DNA of 64,000 nt from Micromonospora endolithica (GTDB lineage Bacteria; Actinomycetota; Actinomycetes; Mycobacteriales; Micromonosporaceae): contig NZ_RBAK01000008.1 of the NCBI RefSeq assembly GCF_003626595.1, positions 247,801-311,800 of the forward strand, read 5' to 3'. Positions 34,412-42,186 of the stretch are shown here, in pieces; positions within the stretch are counted from its first letter, which is position 1, and every line of letters begins with the position of its first letter. Both the position numbers and the translations under genes were made by a program. The notes under the pieces were generated by a model. That model had not been told where the DNA came from, searched no databases, and saw only the letters and a list, made by a program, of their open reading frames with translations.

Positions 34412-35287
34412 TCACGCACCGTCGTCGGCCTTGGCCTCGTCCGCTTCCTTGCCCAGCCGCGCCTCGACCGCCTGCGGCTCGTACATCTCCTCGACGACGC
34501 GCAGGTAGAGCTCGTTCGGGTTGGGCAGGTTCTTGATCTCGCGGAGCGCCTGGTCCTGACCGGCGGACTCCAGCACGAAGGTGCCGTAGTTGAGTGCCCG
34601 GCCACTGGGGCTCTGCTCGTACTTCATGTCGGTGACCCGGGCCAGCGGCATCATGGCCACCTTGCGGGTGATGATGCCGTTGACGACCATGACCCGCTTG
34701 TTGGTCAGGATGAAGCGGTCGTACCACCAGTCGGCGACCTTCCACGCCACCCAGCCCATCACCGCGAACCAGAGCAGCACCGCGATCGTGGTAAGCGCCC
34801 CGACGGCCTGCCCGGCGAGGAAACCGGCGAGGTAGCCGAGCACGAAGGTGGCGGCGATCCCGACGGTCAGCGGGACCGCGAGGTGGATCCAGTGCCGCTT
34901 CCACTCGCCCCGGTAGCGTTCGGTGGGGAACAGGTAGCGCGCCACCAGAGAGCTGGGCTCGTCCTCCAGCGGCAGCACCCGGCGCGGCGCCATGCCGGCC
35001 GCGTCCGCCCGTAGGCCGGCCAGCTCGTCCTCGGAGATCTGCGGCGGCTGGTAGCCCGCCTCCGGGTCGCGGATCCAGGCACGGCCCGACCGGTCCTCGC
35101 CGGGATAGCCGCGTGGATCGCCGTAGCCGACGTCGTCGGGGAAGAGAGGCCCGTCGGGCGCATCCGGGCCGGGACGGCGGCCCGGCCCGTCGTCCGGGTC
35201 GATCCGGGGGATGGGTTCGGTGTCGCGCTCCCGGCGGCCCCGGTCAGGGTCGTCCGGGTCGAACGGTGGACCGGAGGGGCTTCCCAT
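34412..35287 (-). CDS. PH domain-containing membrane protein (bPH2-like)
   Basis: A 291-residue protein. A Pro/Asp/Arg-rich, disordered N-terminal third (1-105) precedes two close helices (IHLAVPLTVGIAATFVLGYL and TTIAVLLWFAVMGWVAW) and a bacterial PH-like domain (YDRFILTNKRVMVVNGIITR, VTDMKYEQSPSGRALNYGTF). The fold is known from YdbS-type membrane proteins of uncertain role. It is followed upstream by a 52-aa membrane protein, 6 bp away on the same strand, so the two form an operon. Confidence 0.85.
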   Translation of the reverse strand: MGSPSGPPFDPDDPDRGRRERDTEPIPRIDPDDGPGRRPGPDAPDGPLFPDDVGYGDPRGYPGEDRSGRAWIRDPEAGYQPPQISEDELAGLRADAAGMAPRRVLPLEDEPSSLVARYLFPTERYRGEWKRHWIHLAVPLTVGIAATFVLGYLAGFLAGQAVGALTTIAVLLWFAVMGWVAWKVADWWYDRFILTNKRVMVVNGIITRKVAMMPLARVTDMKYEQSPSGRALNYGTFVLESAGQDQALREIKNLPNPNELYLRVVEEMYEPQAVEARLGKEADEAKADDGA

Positions 35288-35293
35288 CGACGG

Positions 35294-35452
35294 CTAGGCG
35301 ACGAGGCTGGTGAAGAAGTCGCCGAACCCCTGCGCGATGTCCATGACGCCGCTGCCCAGCGACTTGAAGACGTCCGCCGCGGAGTTCGGGTTGTAGGCGA
35401 CGAAGAAGATCAAGAATGCGATTCCGGCCCAGGTGAAGACCTTCTTGACCAT
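35294..35452 (-). CDS. Conserved 52-aa membrane protein
   Basis: A short gene of 52 codons reading MVKKVFTWAGIAFLIFFVAY, then NPNSAADVFKSLGSGVMDIA and a C-terminal helix with Phe and Val. One transmembrane helix is followed by an amphipathic segment. Similar small proteins occur widely in actinobacteria at the same place. AGAGGA lies 8 nt before ATG 35452, and a promoter (35503-35531) lies upstream. The PH-domain gene begins 6 bp after its stop. Function unknown. Confidence 0.75.
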   Translation of the reverse strand: MVKKVFTWAGIAFLIFFVAYNPNSAADVFKSLGSGVMDIAQGFGDFFTSLVA

Positions 35453-35502
35453 GGCGGGCATCCTCTCGCGCGGCGCCGGGTCCCATTACCGCAGCGGCAC
35501 CC

Positions 35503-35531
35503 AGAGTATCAGTCTGATGTCGTACAGTGAA
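35503..35531 (-). promoter_or_regulatory. Sigma70-type promoter of the 52-aa/PH operon
   Basis: On the minus strand TTCACT and TACTCT are 17 nt apart, giving a leader of about 45 nt with a ribosome site. The surrounding 100 bp is locally AT-richer than its flanks. Confidence 0.5.
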
Positions 35532-35584
35532 TATCTGCGTCCGTTCTCCGACATTCCGGCGCCGCTGTCAAGCCCTCTCGGCCG

Positions 35585-36286
35585 TCAAGCCTTGCCGTGC
35601 AGATACGGAGACGGTGCGCCGTACACGAGCTCGGGTGGCGTCCACTCGGTCAGGTCGTGGAGCGCCACGTCCTCCGCGAGCAGATGTCCCGCGCTCGCGG
35701 GCCAGGCTATCGCATGGAGCCACATTCCCCGAGCCTCGCCGGCGTACGCGCTTCGATCCGTCGGAGAATTCACCAACCACAGTGGAGTCGGGTGACCGGC
35801 CACCTTGATCCTCGCCTGGCCGACGTGCTCCGGGTGCCCCGGCCCGGGATCGGTCAGGGCCTCGGCGAGCTGCGGACCGGGATCCGGTCCGGCCAAGCCG
35901 GCCAGCCGGGTGCCGAGACCGACTCCCGGCTCCTCGGCCACGAAGACCACGTCGGCGGGCCCACCGCCGAGCGGCTCCGGCCCGGCGCACGCCACCGCGG
36001 TGGCCCGGACACCGGTTCGGTCGTCCCCGGCGTACGCCACGCCGGTGATGGTCCACCCGGGCGGCAGTGGCCACGGGCACCAGAGCGGCGCCGGCAGCCG
36101 GGTCGGCGGGTCGGCGGCGGTCGTGATCCGATCGACCACACTGGCCACGATCTCCGCTCCGATGTGCTCGGGCACGTGCAGCGGGGGCACCGGTCCGCAG
36201 TCGGGACAGCGCGAATCGGAGTGCATCAGGTCCGGCGGACGGACCTGACCTCCACATCTCGGACAACTCACCGCGACACTCACCAT
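35585..36286 (-). CDS. DUF6758-like zinc-ribbon protein
   Basis: A 233-residue protein. A zinc-ribbon CPRCGGQVRPPDLMHSDSRCPDCG (four cysteines, ends about residue 31) is followed by a beta-rich domain with several WxxP turns (LPAPLWCPWPLPPGWTITGV). Actinobacterial DUF6758 proteins have this layout; their function is unknown. ATG 36286 or GTG 36283 is the start. It lies 65 bp downstream of the SpoU gene on the same strand and could share its transcript. Confidence 0.75.
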   Translation of the reverse strand: MVSVAVSCPRCGGQVRPPDLMHSDSRCPDCGPVPPLHVPEHIGAEIVASVVDRITTAADPPTRLPAPLWCPWPLPPGWTITGVAYAGDDRTGVRATAVACAGPEPLGGGPADVVFVAEEPGVGLGTRLAGLAGPDPGPQLAEALTDPGPGHPEHVGQARIKVAGHPTPLWLVNSPTDRSAYAGEARGMWLHAIAWPASAGHLLAEDVALHDLTEWTPPELVYGAPSPYLHGKA

Positions 36287-36351
36287 CCCACCGTCACCCC
36301 CCACCGCCACGACGTCAAGCCGAGCGGCGGTTTCGGCACCGGTCAGGCAGC

Positions 36352-36981
36352 TCAGGCCGGCGGCGGGCCGGCGTACGCGCGGACCCACGCGTGCATGGCG
36401 ATACCGCTCGCCACGCCGGCGTTGATCGAGCGGGTCGAGCCGTACTGGGCGATCGAGAAGAGCTGGTCGCATCCCGCACGGGCCGCCTCGGACAACCCCG
36501 GCCCCTCCTGACCGAAGAGCAGGACGCAGCGACGCGGCAGGGTGGTGGTCTCCAGTGGCCGGGACCCGGGCAGGTTGTCGATGCCCACCACCGTCAGGTC
36601 CGCGCCGGTGGCCCAGGCGACGAAGTCCTCGATCGTCCCGTGGTGGCGAACGTGCTGGTACCGGTCGGTCACCATGGCGCCCCGCCGGTTCCAGCGGCGC
36701 CGGCCCACGATGTGCACCTCGGCGGCGAGGAAGGCGTTGGCGTTCCGGACGACGGTGCCGATGTTGAAGTCGTGCTGCCAGTTCTCGATCGCCACGTGGA
36801 AGTCGTGCCGACGCCGGTCCAGGTCGGCCACCACGGCCTCCTGCCGCCAGTAGCGGTACCGGTCCACCACGTTGCGCCGGTCGCCCTCCGCGAGCAGCTC
36901 CGGGTCGTACCGAGGGTCGTCCGGCGGGTCGCCCGGCCAGGGGCCCACACCGACGTCGAGCTGGTCACCGGTCACGGTCAT
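36352..36981 (-). CDS. TrmH/SpoU family RNA 2'-O-methyltransferase
   Basis: A 209-residue SPOUT methylase. Motif 1 NIGTVVRNANAF (about 77-88), motif 2 LLFGQEGPGLS and motif 3 STRSINAGVASGIAMHAWVR form the knotted SAM site. It acts on tRNA or rRNA ribose; the target is not predictable. ATG 36981 is chosen because the sequence upstream is Gly/Ala low-complexity. A TACCCT box lies only 3 nt before the ATG. Repeat copy D lies upstream. Confidence 0.9.
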   Translation of the reverse strand: MTVTGDQLDVGVGPWPGDPPDDPRYDPELLAEGDRRNVVDRYRYWRQEAVVADLDRRRHDFHVAIENWQHDFNIGTVVRNANAFLAAEVHIVGRRRWNRRGAMVTDRYQHVRHHGTIEDFVAWATGADLTVVGIDNLPGSRPLETTTLPRRCVLLFGQEGPGLSEAARAGCDQLFSIAQYGSTRSINAGVASGIAMHAWVRAYAGPPPA

Positions 36982-37088
36982 CAGAGGGTACGGCCCCAGT
37001 ACCGCCGCCCGGCCACCGCCCGCCGATCCACCACCCGCCGATCCGCCGGCCACTGCCCGCGCCCCGCCGCCCGCCGCCCTCGCCCGTT

Positions 37089-37142
37089 GTTAACAGGGGG
37101 CCCTTCCTCTACACCAGGCGTTAACGGGGGGCCCTTCCTTGC
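37089..37142 (-). repeat. GGGCCC/TTAAC 3'-end repeat, copy D
   Basis: Two direct units, AGGAAGGGCCCCCCGTTAAC and AGGAAGGGCCCCCTGTTAAC, separated by GCCTGGTGTAG. It begins 15 nt after the stop of the gene at 37158 and reads in that gene's direction. Confidence 0.8.
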
Positions 37143-37157
37143 ACATCTCCGTGCGGC

Positions 37158-37649
37158 TCAGCGGAGGGCCAGGGCGGTGCCCAGGCGGTCCAGCAGGCGG
37201 CGGTCGGCCGGGGAGATCGAGCCGGCGGGCGGCGCCTGGCAGACCCGTGCCGCGACCGACTGCACCCACTGCCGGTACGCCGCCGAGTCGGCCGGGTCCG
37301 CTCGACGCCCCAGCACCCGTACGGCGGCCCGGCAGGCGGCGAGGAGGTCGACGAGGTCGGCCAGCCGTTCCACCGGCGGAGCCGCGTCGTCCCGGGCGTA
37401 GACGGTGGCGACCACGGCCCGGACCAGGTCGCTGTCGGAGGACCGACCGGCGGCGACGGCGTCCAGCCCGGCCACACCGGCGGCGACCCCGCGGGTGGGA
37501 CGGCCCGGACCGGCCGAGGTGGCGGCGACCACGACTCGACCGGGCAGGCTGGTCAGCAGGTCCCACTCGGCGGCGGAGTAGACGGCGGTGGTCGCCGGTG
37601 CGACGCGGCGCCCGGCAGAGGACGGCTCTCCGGCGACGGAGTGGCTCAT
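37158..37649 (-). CDS. Conserved hypothetical protein, 163 aa
   Basis: A 163-residue soluble, mostly helical protein starting MSHSVAGEPSSAGRRVAPAT. The stretch YSAAEWDLLTSLPGRVVVAA followed by helices with RAVVATVYARDDAAPPVERL suggests a small helical bundle related to YerC/YecA-like or TerB-like folds, but I cannot name it. GGAGG lies 5 nt before ATG 37649. Repeat copy D lies at its 3' end. Confidence 0.65.
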   Translation of the reverse strand: MSHSVAGEPSSAGRRVAPATTAVYSAAEWDLLTSLPGRVVVAATSAGPGRPTRGVAAGVAGLDAVAAGRSSDSDLVRAVVATVYARDDAAPPVERLADLVDLLAACRAAVRVLGRRADPADSAAYRQWVQSVAARVCQAPPAGSISPADRRLLDRLGTALALR

Positions 37650-37686
37650 GGGGACCTCCGGCGTCAGCATATGCCGGGCATCCACC

Positions 37687-37717
37687 GAAAAGGGCCCCTT
37701 CCGGGTGGAAGGGGCCC
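37687..37717 (-). terminator. Rho-independent terminator of maoC gene
   Basis: On the minus strand GGGCCCCTTCC and GGAAGGGGCCC pair perfectly over 11 bp around ACCC, followed by TTTT. It lies 17 bp past the maoC stop. The arms share the repeat core GGAAGGGGCCC. Confidence 0.85.
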
Positions 37718-37733
37718 GATCTTCGTACGTGGG

Positions 37734-38249
37734 TCAGCGCGGCTCGGGGAAGCTCGGCCGTTCCGGGTCCACGCCGTCGGGCACCGCGGCGGCCGCGTAC
37801 TCCTTCTTGGGGACCATGACCTTGCGGCGGAAGACGCAGACCAGCGTGCCGTCCTGGTTGTAGCCGCGGGTCTGCACCGCGACCACCCCCCGGTCCGGCT
37901 TGGACGACGACTCCCGCTTGTCCAGGACGGTGGTCTCGCCGTAGATGGTGTCGCCGTGGAACGTCGGCGCGACGTGCCGCAGGGACTCGATCTCCAGGTT
38001 GGCGATCGCCTTGCCGCTGACGTCCGGCACCGACATGCCTAGGAGCAGCGAGTAGACGTAGTTGCCGACCACCACGTTGCGCTTGAACTGGCTGGACGTC
38101 TCGGCGTAGTGCGCGTCCAGGTGCAGCGGGTGGTGGTTCATGGTGAGCAGGCAGAAGAGGTGGTCGTCGTACTCGGTGACCGTCTTGCCCGGCCAGTGCC
38201 GGTAGACCGCGCCGACCTCGAACTCCTCGTAGTAGCGGCCGAACTGCAT
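37734..38249 (-). CDS. MaoC family dehydratase (mesaconyl-CoA hydratase-like)
   Basis: A 171-residue hot-dog-fold hydratase. YYEEFEVGAVYRHWPGKTVT opens the family, and the MNHHPLHLDAHYAETSSQFK region holds the catalytic Asp-His pair. The continuous match with Streptomyces MaoC proteins encoded beside ccr suggests mesaconyl-CoA hydratase of the ethylmalonyl-CoA pathway, alongside the dehydrogenase and lyase further right. That assignment is from memory of the family. AAGGGG and AAGG precede the ATG. Confidence 0.85.
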   Translation of the reverse strand: MQFGRYYEEFEVGAVYRHWPGKTVTEYDDHLFCLLTMNHHPLHLDAHYAETSSQFKRNVVVGNYVYSLLLGMSVPDVSGKAIANLEIESLRHVAPTFHGDTIYGETTVLDKRESSSKPDRGVVAVQTRGYNQDGTLVCVFRRKVMVPKKEYAAAAVPDGVDPERPSFPEPR

Positions 38250-38800
38250 CCTTGTCCCCTTCGACGGGCGGCGATGGAGTTCGGCACAGCATGCCTTACC
38301 GCTGGTTAAGGAGAGCCGCGGGGCGCGGGCCGTGGGGAAATGTCACACCACCGGACCCGGGGGGAGACGCAATGAGCGGCGGGGCCCTCCCCGGCACCCG
38401 CCGCCCACGCTCTGATGAAGAAGATTTTGCACCAGTACGGCCGTCACGGGACAGAGACCAGGATCACATTTATCGTTTTGTAACAATGCGGAGAGTAATT
38501 GACGACCCCGCCGAGGGCGATCTTCGCACCTCGAAAAGCTCCTCGTCACAGGTCAAGTTACCTATTCGTAGCCGCCACCGAGCGTGATCTCCTTGGAAAC
38601 GCTCCCATCACGGGTGGTCACGCAAATGCGTCGTGCACTTGCGGTTCGCGGTTGCGCCCTCCACCGACAGGGATCGATGGCTTCGGAGTGCCGGACGACA
38701 CCACGGCGGCACGGTTTCGGCACGCCGGGGGCGGGAATTCGACGAGGTACGCCCTGGTTCCACCAGACGTAGCTGTTCCGCGTTGATCGGAGAGAGTTTC
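38250..38800. other. 551-bp interval with AT-rich core
   Basis: Between maoC and trxA. The central part (about 38430-38560) has runs such as GAAGAAGATTTTGCACCAGT and TTTATCGTTTTGTAACAATG, far below the local GC content. It contains one candidate gene (38372-38587). The last 210 bp hold no convincing coding signal and must include the trxA promoter. Confidence 0.6.
38372..38587 (+). CDS. AT-rich orphan ORF, 71 aa
   Basis: A 71-codon frame starting MSGGALPGTRRPRSDEEDFA and continuing DHIYRFVTMRRVIDD. GGGGGAG lies 5 nt before the ATG. Codon third positions are often A or T, including one TTA leucine codon, unlike every neighbour. The product is charged and soluble and has no recognised homologue. 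It may be foreign DNA, a decayed gene or a short regulatory peptide. Confidence 0.35.
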   Translation: MSGGALPGTRRPRSDEEDFAPVRPSRDRDQDHIYRFVTMRRVIDDPAEGDLRTSKSSSSQVKLPIRSRHRA

Positions 38801-39163
38801 ATGGCAACCGTTGAGCTGACCACGGCAAACTTCGACGAGGTGACCGGCAGCGAGGGCATCGTGCTCGTCGACTTCTGGGCCGAATGGTGCGGCCCGTGCA
38901 AGCGGTTCGCCCCGGTCTACGAGCGGTCCTCGGAGAAGCACCAGGACATCGTGTTCGGCAAGGTCGACACCGAGGCGCAGCAGGAGCTGGGCGCGAAGTT
39001 CGACATCCGCTCGATCCCGACGATCATGGCCATCCGGGACGGCGTGATCGTCTTCGCCCAGCCGGGCGCTCTCCCCGAGTCGGCGCTGGAGAACCTCATC
39101 GAGCAGGTCGAGGCGCTCGACATGGACGACGTACGCAAGAAGCTGGCCGAGCACAACCACTGA
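38801..39163 (+). CDS. trxA: Thioredoxin
   Basis: A 120-residue thioredoxin. FWAEWCGPCKRFAPVYERSS (about 28-47) has the redox CGPC site, and IRSIPTIMAIRDG the cis-proline. Charged residues at the C terminus (KKLAEHNH) extend it slightly. GGAGAGAG lies before ATG 38801. It is a stand-alone gene ending in a perfect 16-bp hairpin; no thioredoxin reductase is near. Confidence 0.93.
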   Translation: MATVELTTANFDEVTGSEGIVLVDFWAEWCGPCKRFAPVYERSSEKHQDIVFGKVDTEAQQELGAKFDIRSIPTIMAIRDGVIVFAQPGALPESALENLIEQVEALDMDDVRKKLAEHNH

Positions 39164-39175
39164 CCGGTTCCACCT

Positions 39176-39210
39176 GACGGCGGCCGGACCCCACGGGTCC
39201 GGCCGCCGTC
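39176..39210 (+). terminator. Hairpin terminator after trxA
   Basis: A perfect 16-bp stem (39176-39191 with 39195-39210) around CAC. Confidence 0.75.
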
Positions 39211-39268
39211 GTGTGCGCGCCGTCGGGGGATCCACCCGGGGCCGCTCATCCGTTACCGTCACCAGTCG

Positions 39269-39709
39269 ATGGACACCTTGACCACCCGCGGTCGCGCCGT
39301 CCGACTCGCGGTCACCGCGCTCGGCGTCGCGTTGCTGCTGGCCGGCACCGTCCGGGGGACCGACGACCACTTCCCCTTCGGCCCCTTCCGCATGTACTCG
39401 ACCTCCAACCCGCCCGACTCCCCCGCGCCGGACACCCGGGTCGAGGGCGTCGACACCACCGGCGCGGTGGTCGACCTGGGCGAGGGGGCCACCGGCATCC
39501 GGCGGGCCGAGATCGAGGGCCAGCAGGACCGGTACACCGCCGACCCCACGCTGCTCACCGAGGTCGCCGACGCGTACGCCGAACGCCACGCCGACGCCGC
39601 GGATCTGGTCGAGGTACGCATCGTCGTCCGCTGGCACGGCATCCACGCCGGCCGCCCCACCGGACGCTGGACCGACGAGACCGTGGTCGCCTGGCGGGTG
39701 GCCCGGTGA
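39269..39709 (+). CDS. Hypothetical exported/membrane-anchored protein
   Basis: A 146-residue protein with one N-terminal hydrophobic segment (AVRLAVTALGVALLLAGTVR), either anchor or signal peptide. After it comes DDHFPFGPFRMYSTSNPPDS, where the FPFGPFRMYS motif is shared by proteins encoded next to HTTM-like membrane proteins; then a beta-rich domain. The stop overlaps the next start as GTGA. A TACCGT lies 9 nt before ATG 39269. Function unknown. Confidence 0.72.
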   Translation: MDTLTTRGRAVRLAVTALGVALLLAGTVRGTDDHFPFGPFRMYSTSNPPDSPAPDTRVEGVDTTGAVVDLGEGATGIRRAEIEGQQDRYTADPTLLTEVADAYAERHADAADLVEVRIVVRWHGIHAGRPTGRWTDETVVAWRVAR

Positions 39710-40629
39710 GCCGCTGGTTGACCGAGGCGGTGCCGCGCGGCCGGGTGGCCGCCTTCCGGACGCTGATCTACCTGTTCGTCGCCGCCGACCTCGTCGTCTT
39801 CACCCCGTGGGTACGCAATCGGGCCGCCGTGCCGGGCGAGCTCTACCAGCCGCTGCTGATCGGTCGGGTGCTGCCCCTGCCGACACCCACCCCGGCGCTG
39901 GTCGCCGCCCTCTTCTGGGCTCTGCTGCTGCTCGCCCTGCTCGCCGCGAGCGGCCGGGCGCCCCGCCTGCTCGGCTGGTCGGTCTTCGCGCTCTACCTGG
40001 AGTGGATGATCGTCGCGATGAGCTACGGCAAGGTCGACCACGACCGGTTCGGCCTGCTCGTCGCCCTGGCCGTGCTGCCCACCGCCGGCCGGGCCCGGCA
40101 CGGCGACACCACCCGCACCGAGGCGGGCGGCTGGGCGCTGCGGGTCACCCAGATCGCGGTGATCTGCACGTACTTCCTGGCCGCCTGGGCCAAGCTACGC
40201 TTCGGCGGACTGGACTGGCTGACCGGATCGGTGCTCGCCCGGGCGATCATCCGGCGCGGCACCGACCTGGCCGACGTGATCGCCTCCGTGCCGTACCTGT
40301 TGATCGTCGCCCAGTTCGGCATCGTGGCGTTCGAACTGCTCAGCCCGGTGGTCTTCCTGCTCCGCGACCGGTGGCGGCTGGCGGCGGTGGGCTTCTTCTA
40401 CTCGTTCCACCTGGTCACCATCGCGACCATCACCATCTCGTTCGCCCCGCACCTGGCCGCGATGGCCAGCTTCCTACCGTTGGAACGGATCCGCCCGATC
40501 GTCTGGGCGCGCCGGCTGGTCGCCCGCCGGGGCGACGGCGGTAGCGCCGCGACGGCGGATCCGCCGGAGGTCGCGAACGGCCGGCGCGTCGGTCAGGACC
40601 CGGTGGTCGGGCGGCCGGCGGGCCCGTAG
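39706..40629 (+). CDS. HTTM-like (gamma-carboxylase-related) membrane protein
   Basis: A 307-residue protein with six or seven helices (AAFRTLIYLFVAADLVVFTP at the start). The pattern FALYLEWMIVAMSYGKVDHD followed by paired helices and the LFYSFHLVTIAT-like FFYSFHLVTIATITISFAPH fits the HTTM family, related to vitamin K-dependent gamma-carboxylase. Its GTG overlaps the stop of the preceding gene. Its 3' end overlaps a DCC oxidoreductase gene on the other strand by 37 bp; HTTM and DCC genes are often neighbours. Confidence 0.75.
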   Translation: MSRWLTEAVPRGRVAAFRTLIYLFVAADLVVFTPWVRNRAAVPGELYQPLLIGRVLPLPTPTPALVAALFWALLLLALLAASGRAPRLLGWSVFALYLEWMIVAMSYGKVDHDRFGLLVALAVLPTAGRARHGDTTRTEAGGWALRVTQIAVICTYFLAAWAKLRFGGLDWLTGSVLARAIIRRGTDLADVIASVPYLLIVAQFGIVAFELLSPVVFLLRDRWRLAAVGFFYSFHLVTIATITISFAPHLAAMASFLPLERIRPIVWARRLVARRGDGGSAATADPPEVANGRRVGQDPVVGRPAGP

Positions 40630-41012
40630 AGGCGCTCCCGCGCCTCCTGCGGCAGGGAGCACGCGGCCGTTCCGCCGGGGAGCCGGTGCCGGTTGCGGGC
40701 GACCCAGCGGTACGCGGGCCAGGCGGCGGCGCGTACCGGCGGGAACCGCAGGCCACCGCCGGCCACCCGCCAGAACGGACCGCTGTCGCCCAGCAGCCGG
40801 GCGATCGCGTCCGGTCCGGCCGCCCGGGAGCCGTCGGCGCCGACCCACTGCACCGCCTCCTCGCACTGCGCCTCGGTCAGGCCCAGCGCGTCGAGGTCGG
40901 CGAACTGCCAGGGCACCACCCGGGCACCGGTGGGGATCCGCCGCTGGATGAACTCGGCGCAGCGGGTGCAGAACGCGCAGTCCCCGTCGTAGACGAACGT
41001 CGACCTCTCCAT
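40593..41012 (-). CDS. DCC family thiol-disulfide oxidoreductase (DUF393)
   Basis: A 139-residue protein. TFVYDGDCAFCTRCAEFIQR (about 5-24) holds the DxDC-x2-C redox motif that names the DCC family, and the C-terminal helices end in the Y-R-W-V-A-R-N-R-H pattern. Many DCC proteins work with HTTM membrane proteins in the same locus, and the 3' ends of the two genes overlap here. A CAGGAT box lies 6 nt before ATG 41012. Confidence 0.88.
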   Translation of the reverse strand: MERSTFVYDGDCAFCTRCAEFIQRRIPTGARVVPWQFADLDALGLTEAQCEEAVQWVGADGSRAAGPDAIARLLGDSGPFWRVAGGGLRFPPVRAAAWPAYRWVARNRHRLPGGTAACSLPQEARERLYGPAGRPTTGS

Positions 41013-41113
41013 GACCCCATCCTGCACCCGGCCACCGACGCCCGGACGCCGAGGTGGGCGGGAACACGACCGTCGGCTTGCCTTCGACTCGTACGCGTGT
41101 TCGAATGGGAGGC

Positions 41114-42163
41114 ATGCGCTGGGAGAACCTCTCCGCTCCCCCGGACGAGGGGCATCCCGACGGGTCGGCGCCAGCGACTCCACCCCTGCCGCTGGCGCTG
41201 CCCGGCGCGGTGGCCCGCACCTTCGACAGCCCCGGCTTCGCCGGGATGACGTTCTACGAGGTGCAGGCCCGGTCCATCCTCAACAAGGTGCCCGGCGCGT
41301 CCCGGGTGCCGTTCGAGTGGACGATCAACCCCTACCGGGGCTGCACTCACGCCTGCGTTTACTGCTATGCGAGAAACACTCACACCTATCTGGACCTCGA
41401 CGCCGGGGCGGACTTCGACCGCAAGGTGATCGTCAAGGTCAACGCGGGTGAGCTGGTCCGGCGCGAGCTGGCCGCACCCCGCTGGCGGGGCGCACACGTG
41501 GCGATGGGCACCAACGTCGACTGCTACCAGCGGGCCGAGGGGCGCTACCGGCTGATGCCGCAGATCATCGCCGCGCTGCGCGACTTCGCCAACCCGTTCT
41601 CGATCCTCACCAAGGGCACCCTGATCCTGCGCGACCTGCCGCTGCTGCGACAGGCCGCCGAGGTGGCCCGGGTCGGCCTGTCGTTCTCGGTGGGCTTCGT
41701 CGACGAACGGCTGTGGCGCACCGCCGAGCCCGGCACGCCGAGCCCGCGCCGCCGCCTCGACGCGGTCCGCACCCTGGTCGACGCCGGGTTCGAGGTGGGC
41801 GTCCTGATGGCGCCGGTCCTGCCCGGCCTGAGCGACGACGACGAGTCGATCGACGCCACGGTGGCCGCGATCGCCGCCAGCGGCGCGTCCAGCGCGACTC
41901 CACTGGCGCTGCACCTGCGGCCGGGCGCCCGCGAGTGGTACGCGCACTGGCTCGGCCGGGAGTTCCCGCACCTGGTCCCCCGCTACCGGGAGCTCTACCG
42001 GGCGGGCGCCTACGCGCCGCAGTCGTACCAGCGGGAGTTGACCGCGCGGGTGCGGATCGCGGCCCGCCGGCACGGCCTGCACCGGGGCGAGCGCGGCGAC
42101 AACCGGCGGCTGCCCGAGCCGGCCCCCGGGACGCCGGCCGCCGAGCAGCTGACGCTGCTGTAG
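41114..42163 (+). CDS. Radical SAM protein, Rv2578c family
   Basis: A 349-residue radical SAM enzyme. NPYRGCTHACVYCYARNTHT carries the CxxxCxxC 4Fe-4S site, followed by the partial TIM barrel (MGTNVDCYQRAEGRY, LTKGTLILRDLPLL, GLSFSVGFVD). Rv2578c-type proteins have no established reaction and are related to spore photoproduct lyase-like repair families. The start is uncertain: ATG 41114 sits directly after GGGAGG; an in-frame ATG lies at 41105. The gene is alone on the plus strand between DCC and PH-like genes. Confidence 0.88.
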   Translation: MRWENLSAPPDEGHPDGSAPATPPLPLALPGAVARTFDSPGFAGMTFYEVQARSILNKVPGASRVPFEWTINPYRGCTHACVYCYARNTHTYLDLDAGADFDRKVIVKVNAGELVRRELAAPRWRGAHVAMGTNVDCYQRAEGRYRLMPQIIAALRDFANPFSILTKGTLILRDLPLLRQAAEVARVGLSFSVGFVDERLWRTAEPGTPSPRRRLDAVRTLVDAGFEVGVLMAPVLPGLSDDDESIDATVAAIAASGASSATPLALHLRPGAREWYAHWLGREFPHLVPRYRELYRAGAYAPQSYQRELTARVRIAARRHGLHRGERGDNRRLPEPAPGTPAAEQLTLL

Positions 42164-42174
42164 CGGTCCGCCGC

Positions 42175-42180
42175 TACGCT
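42175..42180 (+). promoter_or_regulatory. -10 box TACGCT, leaderless promoter
   Basis: TACGCT lies 6 nt before GTG 42187, overlapping the intergenic space of only 23 bp. Confidence 0.5.
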
Positions 42181-42186
42181 GCCGCC

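Noticed and set aside
38584..38772. 62-codon frame after the AT-rich ORF
   Set aside because: No ribosome site, random composition, overlaps the trxA promoter region.
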